DNA of 64,000 nucleotides. It comes from Vibrio splendidus (GTDB lineage Bacteria; Pseudomonadota; Gammaproteobacteria; Enterobacterales; Vibrionaceae). The translations under genes and the position numbers were made by a program. Position 1 is the stretch's first letter, and the number at the start of each line of letters is the position of its first letter. Where the stretch lies: positions 620,001 through 684,000 of the forward strand of contig NZ_CP031056.1 in NCBI RefSeq assembly GCF_003345295.1, read 5' to 3'. Under the pieces are notes generated by a model, which had not been told where the DNA came from, made no database searches, and saw only the letters and a program-made list of their open reading frames with translations. Of this stretch, positions 50,278 to 58,970 are shown piece by piece.

Positions 50278-50931
50278 ATGAAAAAGAAAATCTTACCTAT
50301 ACCTCTGATTTTACTGATTCCAATTGTCATGCTGGTTGTGGTGATACTGGCGGGTATTTATCGCTTTAGCTTAAGTGACGAAGAGATCTTGGCGAAGTTT
50401 CCTTCTTCTCAAGTCAGTTATGACCCTGTTGTTGAAACCGTTTTTGATTTGAAGACGACCAACCCATGGACAATTAAAGTACCCGAAACCAACGCGTACG
50501 CTTTTATTAATGAAGTCGATGAACCTAGAGCTATAGCCTTTGGACGCTATGACTCGGGTGTTGAGCGTGGTGTGGTAACGGTAGACACCAACAACCTTTC
50601 AGCCGTCACGTTGGGCAAGGCGAATTTCTTTGTCGCACCGATGTGGGTATCTAACCAAGGCAGTGGCGTGTTCTATTATCTTGGCTTGTTTAAACATGAC
50701 CAGCAGCGAAGCCGTGTCGTGCTTGTCGACCAGCTTTTTCTAGGCGATAGAGTGCAAATTCAGACTTTAGAAGTCGCTCAGCAGCAAGATTTACAATCCG
50801 CTAGCAAACAAACAGGGGAAGGTTTTATCGGCTTTACTCAGCATTCTGCGGAACAATCATTTGCAGAATCCCCTTCTGAAAAGGTGTTAATGAGCTTTTC
50901 TTTTGATACGCAATCAATTGGTAAGCAATAA
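50278..50931 (+). CDS. Membrane-anchored protein of unknown function
   Basis: A 217-residue protein that I do not recognise. A single N-terminal hydrophobic segment (ILPIPLILLIPIVMLVVVIL) acts as anchor or uncleaved signal, and the remaining about 190 residues face the periplasm and look beta-rich. The start is the ATG at 50278. A TTG at 50272 is possible. Neither has a strong ribosome-binding site. No partner gene is evident. Confidence 0.7.
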   Translation: MKKKILPIPLILLIPIVMLVVVILAGIYRFSLSDEEILAKFPSSQVSYDPVVETVFDLKTTNPWTIKVPETNAYAFINEVDEPRAIAFGRYDSGVERGVVTVDTNNLSAVTLGKANFFVAPMWVSNQGSGVFYYLGLFKHDQQRSRVVLVDQLFLGDRVQIQTLEVAQQQDLQSASKQTGEGFIGFTQHSAEQSFAESPSEKVLMSFSFDTQSIGKQ

Positions 50932-51057
50932 CGTTTTCGTTAATGCAAGGATCTGTTGTTTATGTGAGCTAAATTACATATTATCTTAATTAGATGAATG
51001 AAATTTAGACACTCCTTATGCTTGGTGTCTGCCTATTTTTACAAATGGAGCTTGCGA

Positions 51058-51357
51058 ATGATTAATAAACGTTTTTTTAAGACGAAAGATGAAGTTGAAG
51101 TGACCTTCGAGCTAGAAGCTCAAGAAGCGAACTCTGTATCCATCGTTGCTGACTTTCTTGATTGGAAAGCCACCCCAATGAAAAAACTGGCCAAAGGGAA
51201 GGTTTACAAGTTTAAAACTCGCCTACCTAAAGATGGCGAGTTTCAATTCCGCTACCTGGTTGATGACCAACAATGGGTGAACGATGCGAATGCTGATCGT
51301 TATATCCCGAATGAGTTTGGTGAAGACAATTGCTTGGTATCGACGGTTAGCGCTTAA
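51058..51357 (+). CDS. Glycogen-binding (CBM48 / isoamylase early-set) domain protein
   Basis: A 99-residue free-standing early-set domain. VTFELEAQEANSVSIVADFLDWKATPMKKL and FQFRYLVDDQQWVNDANADRYIPNEFGEDNCLV match the AMPK-beta/CBM48 glycogen-binding module. The start at 51058 has TGGAG eight bases upstream. Extension to an in-frame ATG at 50998 is rejected. There is no catalytic domain, so it likely binds alpha-glucan or a protein partner. Confidence 0.88.
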   Translation: MINKRFFKTKDEVEVTFELEAQEANSVSIVADFLDWKATPMKKLAKGKVYKFKTRLPKDGEFQFRYLVDDQQWVNDANADRYIPNEFGEDNCLVSTVSA

Positions 51358-51384
51358 TTGAGATGAAGTAGCGTGAATCAATAG

Positions 51385-51415
51385 AAAGCAGAAACTAGCC
51401 GTTTCTGCTTTTTTA
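51385..51415 (+). terminator. Terminator of the CBM48 gene
   Basis: AGCAGAAAC (51387-51395)/GTTTCTGCT (51401-51409) followed by a T run. Confidence 0.88.
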
Positions 51416-51588
51416 TTTTCTATTTTGGCGGTTAATATTATTTATCGTGAAGCAGGTTTCCACTTACGGTAACTCAATGACTTAGTCTAAATTGGGCAGA
51501 TTCACATCATATTATGACAATGCAATGATGATTTATGCGTTTGAAAAGCATATCCTATGCCTTTATATCGTAGAAAGACCTGTTTACC

Positions 51589-52881
51589 GTGTATTCAAAA
51601 ATATTTTCCTCTCCGTTTGCTGAGCTTTCACCTGTAAAAAAAGTAGCTATTTTAGGACTGCCACTTATTGCAGCGTTTGGTATTGCTTTGCAATCTTCAG
51701 AATCGGATCTGACGAAAACGATCGATCTTGATTTACCTGACTCAACCGTTATTGAGTCAATCCTATCACCTTCTTCTGTCGCGATTATCGAACCGCCGAC
51801 GTTTGAGTATCAAATTCAAACGGGCGATAACTTGAGTAGCATCTTCACTCAACTTGGATTTTCTTATAAATCGATGATGAGCGTGATGGAAACCGATTTA
51901 AACTTCCTTGCCCTAGACACACTTCGTCCTGGTAACACATTACGTTTTTGGCGTGATGAGGCGACGGGCAATCTTTCCAAAATGGAAATTCAATTTAGTG
52001 TTGCGGATAAAGCGGTTTACCGACGACTTGAAGATGGCAGCTATGAATTTGAAGACATTTCTATTCCTGGTGAATGGAAACAAAAGCCTTTAGTGGGTGA
52101 TATTCACGGCAGTTTCTCTATGTCGGCGAACAAGGTTGGTCTGAATAGTCTTGAGATTGACCATATTGTGACGCTTCTTAAAGATAAGTTGAACTTTAGC
52201 CGCGACCTGCGCGCTGGCGATCAGTTTGAAGTGCTTCAGAAAGCGCAATTTGTTGATGGTGTCGCAACCGGAAAGCGTGAAATCGAAGCGATTAAGATCA
52301 TGAATCGCAATCGTGTTGTTTCTGCGTACTTACACACTGATGGGCAATATTACGATGCCAATGGCGATAGCTTACAACGTGCTTTCCAACGTTACCCGGT
52401 GAGCAGTGGATGGCGTCAGAGTTCTCAGTTTAACCCTAAGCGCTTACACCCTGTGACAGGCCGAGTCTCACCTCACAACGGTACAGATTTCGCGACGCCA
52501 ATTGGTACGCCAGTTCAAGCGACGGGTGATGGTAAAGTGATCATGACCCGTAAGCACCCATACGCCGGTAACTACGTGGTTATTCAGCACGGTAGCACTT
52601 ACAAAACGCGTTATCTCCATTTGAGTAAGATCTTAGTTCGTAAAGGACAAACGGTATCTCGTGGTCAGCGTATTGGCTTGTCAGGTAAAACTGGCCGAGT
52701 GACGGGGGCACACTTGCATTATGAGTTAATCGAACGTGGTCGTCCTGTGAACGCGATGACAGCGAATATTCCGATGGCTGATTCAGTGCCTAAAAAGGAA
52801 AAAGCGACGTTCGTCGCGTCAAGAGATGAAGCTGATAAGCTGTTAAAGGTAGCTTTAGAAGCGCAATCTAATAACAGTTAA
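51589..52881 (+). CDS. shyA: Peptidoglycan DD-endopeptidase, M23 family, ShyA-like
   Basis: A 430-residue cell-wall hydrolase, the same length as V. cholerae ShyA as I recall. An N-terminal membrane or signal segment (about 16-35) precedes an OapA/LysM-like region (YQIQTGDNLSSIFTQLGF). Then comes a second domain and the M23 peptidase domain, with zinc motifs HNGTDFATPIGTPV and GAHLHYEL plus YLHLSKI. It cleaves peptide cross-links to allow wall growth. The start is a GTG at 51589 without a strong ribosome-binding site. A neighbouring GGDEF-EAL gene supports the ShyA locus assignment. Confidence 0.85.
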   Translation: MYSKIFSSPFAELSPVKKVAILGLPLIAAFGIALQSSESDLTKTIDLDLPDSTVIESILSPSSVAIIEPPTFEYQIQTGDNLSSIFTQLGFSYKSMMSVMETDLNFLALDTLRPGNTLRFWRDEATGNLSKMEIQFSVADKAVYRRLEDGSYEFEDISIPGEWKQKPLVGDIHGSFSMSANKVGLNSLEIDHIVTLLKDKLNFSRDLRAGDQFEVLQKAQFVDGVATGKREIEAIKIMNRNRVVSAYLHTDGQYYDANGDSLQRAFQRYPVSSGWRQSSQFNPKRLHPVTGRVSPHNGTDFATPIGTPVQATGDGKVIMTRKHPYAGNYVVIQHGSTYKTRYLHLSKILVRKGQTVSRGQRIGLSGKTGRVTGAHLHYELIERGRPVNAMTANIPMADSVPKKEKATFVASRDEADKLLKVALEAQSNNS

Positions 52882-52910
52882 TAGATTTCTCTAAATTAGG
52901 CCGATTAATC

Positions 52911-52966
52911 AAACCGCGAGAGCTTTTCTAAATACTTAAGTACTTAGTCATGCTTCGCGGTTTTTT
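52911..52966 (+). terminator. Long terminator hairpin after the M23 peptidase gene
   Basis: AAACCGCGA (52911-52919)/TCGCGGTTT (52955-52963) enclose a second palindrome around CTTAAG (52928-52947). Six T follow the outer stem. Confidence 0.8.
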
Positions 52967-53002
52967 AGATTTTGGTCTGGCTACTGCTATATATTTTAAT
53001 TT

Positions 53003-54850
53003 TTATGGGCTTTGAATGAGCGCTTCTGAATGAGTCACTAAACTCACGATAGCTTCAGGTCGCATAGGAGGCGAGTATAGGTATCCTTGGATCTTGTCGC
53101 ACCCCATATCGTGAAGTTTCTCTAGCTGTTCACGCTTTTCCACACCCTCTGCGACAAGTGATACGTTGAGTCGATGAGCAAGCTGGATGATCAACCAAAC
53201 AACGCTCTCTGATGTCGAATTGGTGAGTAAATTTTGAATGAAAATGGCATCAATTTTAATGCAGTCAATCGGATAACTGTGAATGTAATTCAAGCTAGAG
53301 TAACCGGTGCCGAAATCGTCTAGCGCAATCGTAAAGCCTTGTTCTCGCAAAAAGTTGAGTGCGTCTTTGGTGTCTTGAGTTGGAGATAGCAATACTGTTT
53401 CGGTCAGCTCAATAACAAACTCGTCAGCCTTAAAGTGATGCTGTTCAATGGTCCGAGTGAGGTAGGAAATGTAACGCTTAGAGTCGGTAAGTTCATGGGC
53501 GGAACAGTTTATTCCGAGCTTAACCTTGTATCCTAAGCCTTGTTCTAATGTCGTTTTAGCTCGGCATACCAGTTCGATAATGCGTTCACCCAGCTCGACA
53601 ATTAGCCCGGATTCTTCTGCTACCTGTATAAACTCAACTGGGGATATGTCGCCGTGCTTTTCTGTTTTCCAACGAGTGAGTACTTCGAAATACTTCCAAC
53701 ATTTGTCTTGTTGACCAACAATCGGCTGAGCCACAACATACATTCCGCTGTTCAGCGAGATAGAGTTTTCAAGTTCATTTCTCAAGGCCGCAATTAACTC
53801 GGTCTTTCTCTGATATCGAGATCTTAAGTGGGTGTCATAGCACTTGATATGGGTACCCGAATATTGCTTACATTCTTTCAACGCTAAGCTGGTGTTGAAG
53901 ATGATTTGCTCTACGTCTTTGCTATCTCCGGCTGATCCTGCGATGCCTATGCTGATATCAAAATCGATCCTAAGATCAATACTGTTATACCCTTGTTTTA
54001 CTTTGGCGATGATTTGTTCACAAATTGCGGTTGGGTCGGCGTAATAGGTGATGAAGGCGAATTCATTTCCTGCCGTTCTAAAGGTGAGGTTATTTTCAGG
54101 GAGTGTTCGTCTCAAAATCTCAGCCAGATGTTGCAGTACTTTGTCTCCGATATAGTTGCCGTGAAGATCGTTAATCGCTTTAAAACTATTAATGTCCAGT
54201 ATTGCTAACGTGAACGGTGTTGAGTTTTGCTGAGTGATTGATTCTAGCGTATCGGATAAGCAACTGCGGTTAAGTAAACCTGTTAAGCTATCGTGTGAGA
54301 CCTCATAACTGAGTTGATTGACCAATTGTTCAGAGCGATCGTTGAACCACATCTCACGCAGGGTGTGGATGATGATATCTGAAAAAAGTTGATGATGTTT
54401 AATCGCTTCTTGTTGCTGAGCATTACTCATTGGGGAAGTAAACGTAGAAAAAAGTACCCCCATGACTTCACCGCTTTGAGTCCGTGTAGGAATCGCAATG
54501 GAATTCTGTGAGGTAATCTCTTGCCGAAAGGCAGATGTAGGTAGTGATTTGACAACGTATTGAGCAAATGAGCAATCAGGGTGGTTTTGATTAACGGCTT
54601 GCTGATAGATTTGCCCATGACGAGGGTTGATTCTGTCATGCAAGACGTGATCAGAATGAGCAATAACTAAGGGAACAATTTGGTCTGGAAAGTACTTTTT
54701 CTCAATGATAGTGGTGTACTTGGTATCGAACATTTGGTGCAGGGTAAGTACTGCTGATTCCAAAAGGTCGATACCTTCCAACTTGAGCAAGCGCCCTATA
54801 CGCTCAGTGTCTATCATATTGTTGTACGTTTGTTGAGTCATAGCTACCAT
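53003..54850 (-). CDS. GAF-like/GGDEF/EAL protein with degenerate GGDEF, probable c-di-GMP phosphodiesterase
   Basis: A 615-residue cytoplasmic protein. A GAF-like sensor covers about 1-170, a GGDEF domain about 185-340 and an EAL domain about 355-610. The GGDEF active site reads RTAGNEFAF (AGNEF), so cyclase activity is unlikely. The EAL motif reads EVL (FEVLTRW). The other phosphodiesterase residues are in place: NCSAHEL, ELTET, DDFGTGYSSLNYI, KID and AEGVE. It therefore likely degrades cyclic di-GMP. Single gene, convergent with the M23 peptidase gene. Confidence 0.9.
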   Translation of the reverse strand: MVAMTQQTYNNMIDTERIGRLLKLEGIDLLESAVLTLHQMFDTKYTTIIEKKYFPDQIVPLVIAHSDHVLHDRINPRHGQIYQQAVNQNHPDCSFAQYVVKSLPTSAFRQEITSQNSIAIPTRTQSGEVMGVLFSTFTSPMSNAQQQEAIKHHQLFSDIIIHTLREMWFNDRSEQLVNQLSYEVSHDSLTGLLNRSCLSDTLESITQQNSTPFTLAILDINSFKAINDLHGNYIGDKVLQHLAEILRRTLPENNLTFRTAGNEFAFITYYADPTAICEQIIAKVKQGYNSIDLRIDFDISIGIAGSAGDSKDVEQIIFNTSLALKECKQYSGTHIKCYDTHLRSRYQRKTELIAALRNELENSISLNSGMYVVAQPIVGQQDKCWKYFEVLTRWKTEKHGDISPVEFIQVAEESGLIVELGERIIELVCRAKTTLEQGLGYKVKLGINCSAHELTDSKRYISYLTRTIEQHHFKADEFVIELTETVLLSPTQDTKDALNFLREQGFTIALDDFGTGYSSLNYIHSYPIDCIKIDAIFIQNLLTNSTSESVVWLIIQLAHRLNVSLVAEGVEKREQLEKLHDMGCDKIQGYLYSPPMRPEAIVSLVTHSEALIQSP

Positions 54851-54972
54851 CCCTAGTTAACCAGATCCAGCGTGTAAGCCTGTGTGTTTAGTTTGTACGC
54901 ATCTATTTTTATATGCTCTTAGTTTATTATTGGCCGCGTTGTATCATTTTTCAAATAAAGTTGAGACTTATT

Positions 54973-55869
54973 TCACAAAATCTGGTTATTTCGCTCTTTA
55001 TCTAGCCTATCTTTCAAATGGTCCAAAAATAACTTGGTTCGCGTATGTGAGTAATCAAGCTTAGGGTAGTATGCGTAAACCATCACTTCGTCGGCGGTAA
55101 TATTTGGCAATACTGGAACTAATGTCCCTTGTTTAAGATCCTCTTTGATCATTGCTTTGATGGTTAACAGCACACCCATTCCTCGTTTCGCCGCGTGAAA
55201 CAAAGCCTCAGGGTTGGTGGTCGCAAAGTTGCCGTTCAAAGTGATGCGCTGCCCTTTGGTGAGTGTGACTTCACGGGTAGGGCGCTCTCCCCATATTAAG
55301 GAGTTGTGTTGTTCTAAGTCTTGCTCGTTGGTGGGATAACCATGTTTGGCAAGATAACTCGGCGCAGCATAGAAACTGGCCTTGTGTTCAAACAGCGGTG
55401 TTTTCTTGAAGCTTAATGAGTTGAGCTGTTCCAGTTCACGACTGATCACGAGATCCAAGCCAAGTTCAGGCAATTGGCCTGGCGTGGTCGTGATCAGCTG
55501 CACCTTAATATCTGGGTATTTTTCTAAGAAGTCGTCCATGTATTGCACGAGAAATTTAGAGCCAACAGCAATCGTCGCGCCAATCTTTAAGAGGCCTGCC
55601 GGGGTTTGGTTAACCGAGCGAGTCTCATCAATAATTGACTGCCAATTGTCGAGTTGATCCTTGGCCCGTAAGTAAAAGAGTGCACCCGCTTCGGTTTGGT
55701 TAATTGAACGAGTGGTGCGTTTTAAAAGTTGAGTACCGATACGCTCTTCGAGCCAGTTTACTCTTTTGCTGATCGCCGAGCTGGTGGTGTTAAGTTTGCG
55801 AGCGGCGCCATTGAAACTGCCTTCTTCTACCACTCTAACGTAGCTTTTTACGTTGAGAATCCAATCCAT
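54973..55869 (-). CDS. LysR-family transcriptional regulator
   Basis: A 298-residue LysR protein. The N-terminal winged helix at about 5-62 holds YVRVVEEGSFNGAARKLNTTSSAISKRVNWLEERIG, and the C-terminal substrate-binding domain is about 90-290. It is divergent from the Bcr/CflA-type exporter gene with 108 bases between, the usual arrangement for a regulator and its target. The ligand is unknown. Confidence 0.93.
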   Translation of the reverse strand: MDWILNVKSYVRVVEEGSFNGAARKLNTTSSAISKRVNWLEERIGTQLLKRTTRSINQTEAGALFYLRAKDQLDNWQSIIDETRSVNQTPAGLLKIGATIAVGSKFLVQYMDDFLEKYPDIKVQLITTTPGQLPELGLDLVISRELEQLNSLSFKKTPLFEHKASFYAAPSYLAKHGYPTNEQDLEQHNSLIWGERPTREVTLTKGQRITLNGNFATTNPEALFHAAKRGMGVLLTIKAMIKEDLKQGTLVPVLPNITADEVMVYAYYPKLDYSHTRTKLFLDHLKDRLDKERNNQIL

Positions 55870-55977
55870 ATTATTTCCTGCTAGGACTTAATTAAATTCC
55901 AATTTGGTTAATTATCAATTACTGGTTTTGAATATAAACTTATATCATGAACAAATATCAAACGAATAGGGAATTTT

Positions 55978-57183
55978 TTGAGCCAATCGACCTTTAAAAA
56001 AACGCCGTTACTTTTAGCAATGATGATTATTGCTACGGGGCAGGTGGGTGTGAGCATCTACTTGCCATCATTGCCGTTAATTGCTTCTGATTTAAGTGTG
56101 ACTCAGGTAGATGTACAGCTGCTCGTCACGCTGTTTCTTGTGGGTTTTGGCCTGTCTCAGCTATTTTACGGGCCGATGTCTGATGCAGTGGGAAGAAGAC
56201 CTATCTTCTTGTTAGGTCAGGGTGTTTATTTGATTGGTACTGTCGTTTGTGTTGTTTTTTCTGACAACATGACGGCGCTAGAGGTTGGTCGCTTATTGCA
56301 AGGTTTAGGGGCGGGCAGCGCCTCGGTTCTCGGACGAAGTGTGCTTCGCGACAGCTATGATGGCCCTCAACTGACCAAAGCGTTGTCTTATATTTCGATC
56401 ACCGCTTCGATCATGCCGATCATTGCCCCCGTATTTGGTGGTTGGATTTCATTTCACCTCGGTTGGCAGGCGGTGTTCCTGTTTGTTCTTCTTTATCTAC
56501 TGGCAATATTTACGCTGGGTTACTTTGTGTTGCCTGAGACTTTGCCATATGGAAAGAGTCGCTTTGATGCCTGCCAAGTAGTGAAGAACTACGGACGCTT
56601 GTTGACTAACCGCCAAGTGTTGACCAGTGCCAGTTATAACTGGATGAGCTACATGGCAAGTTTGGTATCTTTATCGCTGTTTCCATTCTTAATGCAAGAG
56701 CAATTGGGGCTGACCGCCGCTGAATATGGCTCATTGATGATTGTCCCTTCGGCAGGTTTACTGATAGGTAGCGTGGCTTTGAACTTGCTCAATCGTAGGT
56801 TTAGCACTCCGCAATTGATGAGCCTTGCGATTTTGATCATTTTGGCTTCGGGAACTTGGCTTCTTACTCATGAGTTATCCATCTTTAACTTAGTTTGGGC
56901 GTTTACTTGGTTGGCGATAGCACAAGGCATCTCGTTCCCACTATCAATCAGCATGTTATTAGAACCCCATAAGAAACAAGCGGGTGCAGTGTCTGCATTG
57001 TCTGGCTCAATTCAGATGTGTTTAGCGGGTTTATTGGGTGGGTATCTAGTAGAAAGCTGGGTGACAACTCACTTACAACTCGGCGGGTTTTATCTGATTA
57101 TTGGTGCTTGCATGGGTACAGTCCTTTGGTCTTCAACCAAAATGAATAAGAAAGCCGCAGCTACCGAAGTAGAGTACAGTTAA
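55978..57183 (+). CDS. MFS multidrug exporter, Bcr/CflA family
   Basis: A 401-residue drug:proton antiporter with 12 predicted helices. Motif A variant LFYGPMSDAVGRRPIFLLG (about 61-79) and motif C-type GAGSASVLGRSVLRD, typical of Bcr/CflA, are visible. Translation starts at TTG (55978), with AGGGA at 55968-55972 and no better ATG. It probably exports drugs or metabolites under control of the divergent LysR gene. Its last codons are part of a 24-bp tandem duplication. Confidence 0.9.
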   Translation: MSQSTFKKTPLLLAMMIIATGQVGVSIYLPSLPLIASDLSVTQVDVQLLVTLFLVGFGLSQLFYGPMSDAVGRRPIFLLGQGVYLIGTVVCVVFSDNMTALEVGRLLQGLGAGSASVLGRSVLRDSYDGPQLTKALSYISITASIMPIIAPVFGGWISFHLGWQAVFLFVLLYLLAIFTLGYFVLPETLPYGKSRFDACQVVKNYGRLLTNRQVLTSASYNWMSYMASLVSLSLFPFLMQEQLGLTAAEYGSLMIVPSAGLLIGSVALNLLNRRFSTPQLMSLAILIILASGTWLLTHELSIFNLVWAFTWLAIAQGISFPLSISMLLEPHKKQAGAVSALSGSIQMCLAGLLGGYLVESWVTTHLQLGGFYLIIGACMGTVLWSSTKMNKKAAATEVEYS

Positions 57184-57213
57184 ACAGCTGAAGTAGAGTA
57201 CAGTTAAGCAACT
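57166..57213. repeat. 24-bp tandem duplication across the MFS gene stop codon
   Basis: Unit one (57166-57189) starts GAAGTAGAGTACAGTTAAAC and unit two (57190-57213) GAAGTAGAGTACAGTTAAGC. The first copy encodes the end of the exporter (EVEYS) and its TAA, and the second repeats it downstream. Confidence 0.9.
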
Positions 57214-57305
57214 AGCTCGCTATAGTTCAGAGTACAGTCGTTAATACGTTGTATTTGTATGGATGGTTTTCTACAATACCTGCGTCCATTTAATAGGTAA
57301 TAAAC

Positions 57306-57656
57306 ATGCAGCAAAATGAATTTGAAGTACTGGTAAAAGCTATCTGCGCACTAGATGGCCTGCCTCAAGCGCTTGAGCTATTGAAATCCAATGAGGATAC
57401 AGAAGTCGCTGAGGCTGCTGGATCACTAACAGGTCAATTTGCGCTAGCTGAAGTAGAAGGCGAAAAGCGTATTTACCACGTGACGTTTCAAGAAAATGAA
57501 CAAGGCGAAGAGCAAGAGTACATCGAACATGTAATGAATGAAGGCGATGACTTAATCAAATTTGCAGCTTGGTTCTTTGAAACTATGTTCGAATTAAAGC
57601 AAAAAGACACGTACCAGATTGCTGGTAAAACTTACAGACAGCCAAAGCGTAGTTAG
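57306..57656 (+). CDS. Small acidic cytoplasmic protein of unknown function
   Basis: A 116-residue soluble protein rich in Glu. No motif is recognised. The order is helix (VLVKAICALDGLPQALELLKS), strands (KRIYHVTFQ), then an amphipathic helix (DLIKFAAWFFETMFELKQ). A normal ORF with a standard start and its own terminator suggests a real gene. There are no informative neighbours. Confidence 0.75.
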   Translation: MQQNEFEVLVKAICALDGLPQALELLKSNEDTEVAEAAGSLTGQFALAEVEGEKRIYHVTFQENEQGEEQEYIEHVMNEGDDLIKFAAWFFETMFELKQKDTYQIAGKTYRQPKRS

Positions 57657-57992
57657 TGTTTTAGTTACTAACTATTAGGCATTAGCGAATAGTGTCCTTT
57701 TTAAGGTCAGTGTTTCTAAGCTAAGTATTTAAAAAGCAGCTCTCTTGAGCTGCTTTTTTATGGATGTCTAAACCAATGTCTTGGATTGCAAATGGGGATG
57801 GTGAATCAAGGTTAGACGGGCTTAACATTAACTCATTGATATAACGATACAATGCTGACTGATGCAGAGACAAGAATACGGATTTTGCAATAGGATGATT
57901 TACTTGCATCAAAGTGTGATTTAGATCTTGTTTCTGGGCGCTTTAAGTGTAGAATCCGCGCATAAGAAAATCGATTATGTGCGGAGATAAGC
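57657..57992. other. 336-base gap with a terminator
   Basis: It contains a strong terminator: GCAGCTC (57736-57742)/GAGCTGC (57747-57753) plus seven T, for the upstream gene. An ORF on the minus strand overlaps that hairpin but lacks a ribosome-binding site and is not called. Nothing else is seen. Confidence 0.75.
57736..57759 (+). terminator. Terminator of the 116-residue protein gene
   Basis: GCAGCTC-TCTT-GAGCTGC followed by TTTTTTT. Confidence 0.92.
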
Positions 57993-58127
57993 ATGAATTA
58001 CGAACTAGGCCACGCATACCTTGGTCAAATGGTAGCAAAAAACATGATGCACGAAGCATTGTATGGCAAGTCAAAGCCAAAGAAACCGTCGTTCTTTAAG
58101 CGAATGATGAAGAAAATGGCGAAATAA
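57993..58127 (+). CDS. Small basic protein, 44 residues
   Basis: ATG at 57993 with GCGGAGATAAGC upstream. The peptide begins MNYELGHAYLGQMVAKNMMH and ends in a Lys-rich tail (SKPKKPSFFKRMMKKMAK). A good ribosome-binding site, sensible codon use and a terminator directly after it (58150-58185) support a real gene. It is an amphipathic cationic peptide of unknown role. Confidence 0.65.
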   Translation: MNYELGHAYLGQMVAKNMMHEALYGKSKPKKPSFFKRMMKKMAK

Positions 58128-58149
58128 GCATTTTCAAAAACGGAATTTA

Positions 58150-58185
58150 AAAAGGCCTTAAACTCGATGAAGTTTAAGGCCTTTT
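58150..58185. terminator. Bidirectional terminator
   Basis: AAAAGGCCTTAAACT pairs with AGTTTAAGGCCTTTT. It serves the 44-residue gene and could serve the convergent glutaredoxin gene. Confidence 0.9.
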
Positions 58186-58284
58186 GCGTTTTAGCGATTA
58201 ATGAAGGTCATCGCTCGTTTTGTTGTGGATGGACACAAAAAAACACTGATTAATTCACGATCGGATTTGTAACTCTGTGTGAGT

Positions 58285-58902
58285 TTAGCCTGCCGATTGG
58301 TTGGACAGGTCGACAACGTTATTTGGAATGGTATCTAAACCATTTTCTTTCATCCACGCTTCTAAGTTGTCTGCTCCACCGATGTATTTACCATCGAGCC
58401 AGATCTGAGGAACGGTTACTGGTGTTTTCTCACCAATGTGCGCTTTGACCTCTGGAATCATGCGATACAAAGCTGCGCTGTCTTTTACAACATCGTGGTA
58501 TTGGTATTCAACACCCGCTTCATCAAGCATTTTCTTTGCCTTAACACAGAATGGACAGGTCGCTTTACCATAAACGATGTTGCCTTTTAGGCTGTCGCGT
58601 TTGGTCCACTCTTTGATCACGGATTGAACTAACACACCGCGGTTAAGCGCTTCGCCTTGGCTTACAACCTTGCCTTCAACAACAAGGATTGGAGCATGCC
58701 AAGAGCCCAGTTTTAGAGGCTCCCACCAGTGAGACAACCAATCTTTCACTTCCAGTTCGACATCGACATCTGATAATTCATTCTCAAAAGTATCCTTAAG
58801 AATGTCTTTGGTAAGGGTACATTCCCCACATGGGATATTAACTTTAAATGGACCCCAGCTGCCTGCCCAACGGTATAGTGTAATCTTGACTGGTTTCTTC
58901 AT
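58285..58902 (-). CDS. Glutaredoxin-domain protein with N-terminal thioredoxin-like extension
   Basis: A 205-residue protein. The C-terminal domain (about 105-195) is a glutaredoxin with active site Cys116-Pro-Phe-Cys119 and the glutathione-binding TVPQIWLDGKYIGGADNL. The N-terminal about 100 residues look like a second thioredoxin-fold with Cys25 and Cys28 (PCGEC). It is twice the length of normal glutaredoxins. It probably reduces mixed disulfides in the cytoplasm. Confidence 0.88.
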   Translation of the reverse strand: MKKPVKITLYRWAGSWGPFKVNIPCGECTLTKDILKDTFENELSDVDVELEVKDWLSHWWEPLKLGSWHAPILVVEGKVVSQGEALNRGVLVQSVIKEWTKRDSLKGNIVYGKATCPFCVKAKKMLDEAGVEYQYHDVVKDSAALYRMIPEVKAHIGEKTPVTVPQIWLDGKYIGGADNLEAWMKENGLDTIPNNVVDLSNQSAG

Positions 58903-58970
58903 GGTTACGGCCTCGTTTGAATTCTCTTATCCATATAGAACGGACAGTTGAACTATTTATTTCACTAACC

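Noticed and set aside
57721..57912. Minus-strand ORF of 63 codons
   Set aside because: It overlaps a strong terminator hairpin, has no Shine-Dalgarno and no recognised similarity.
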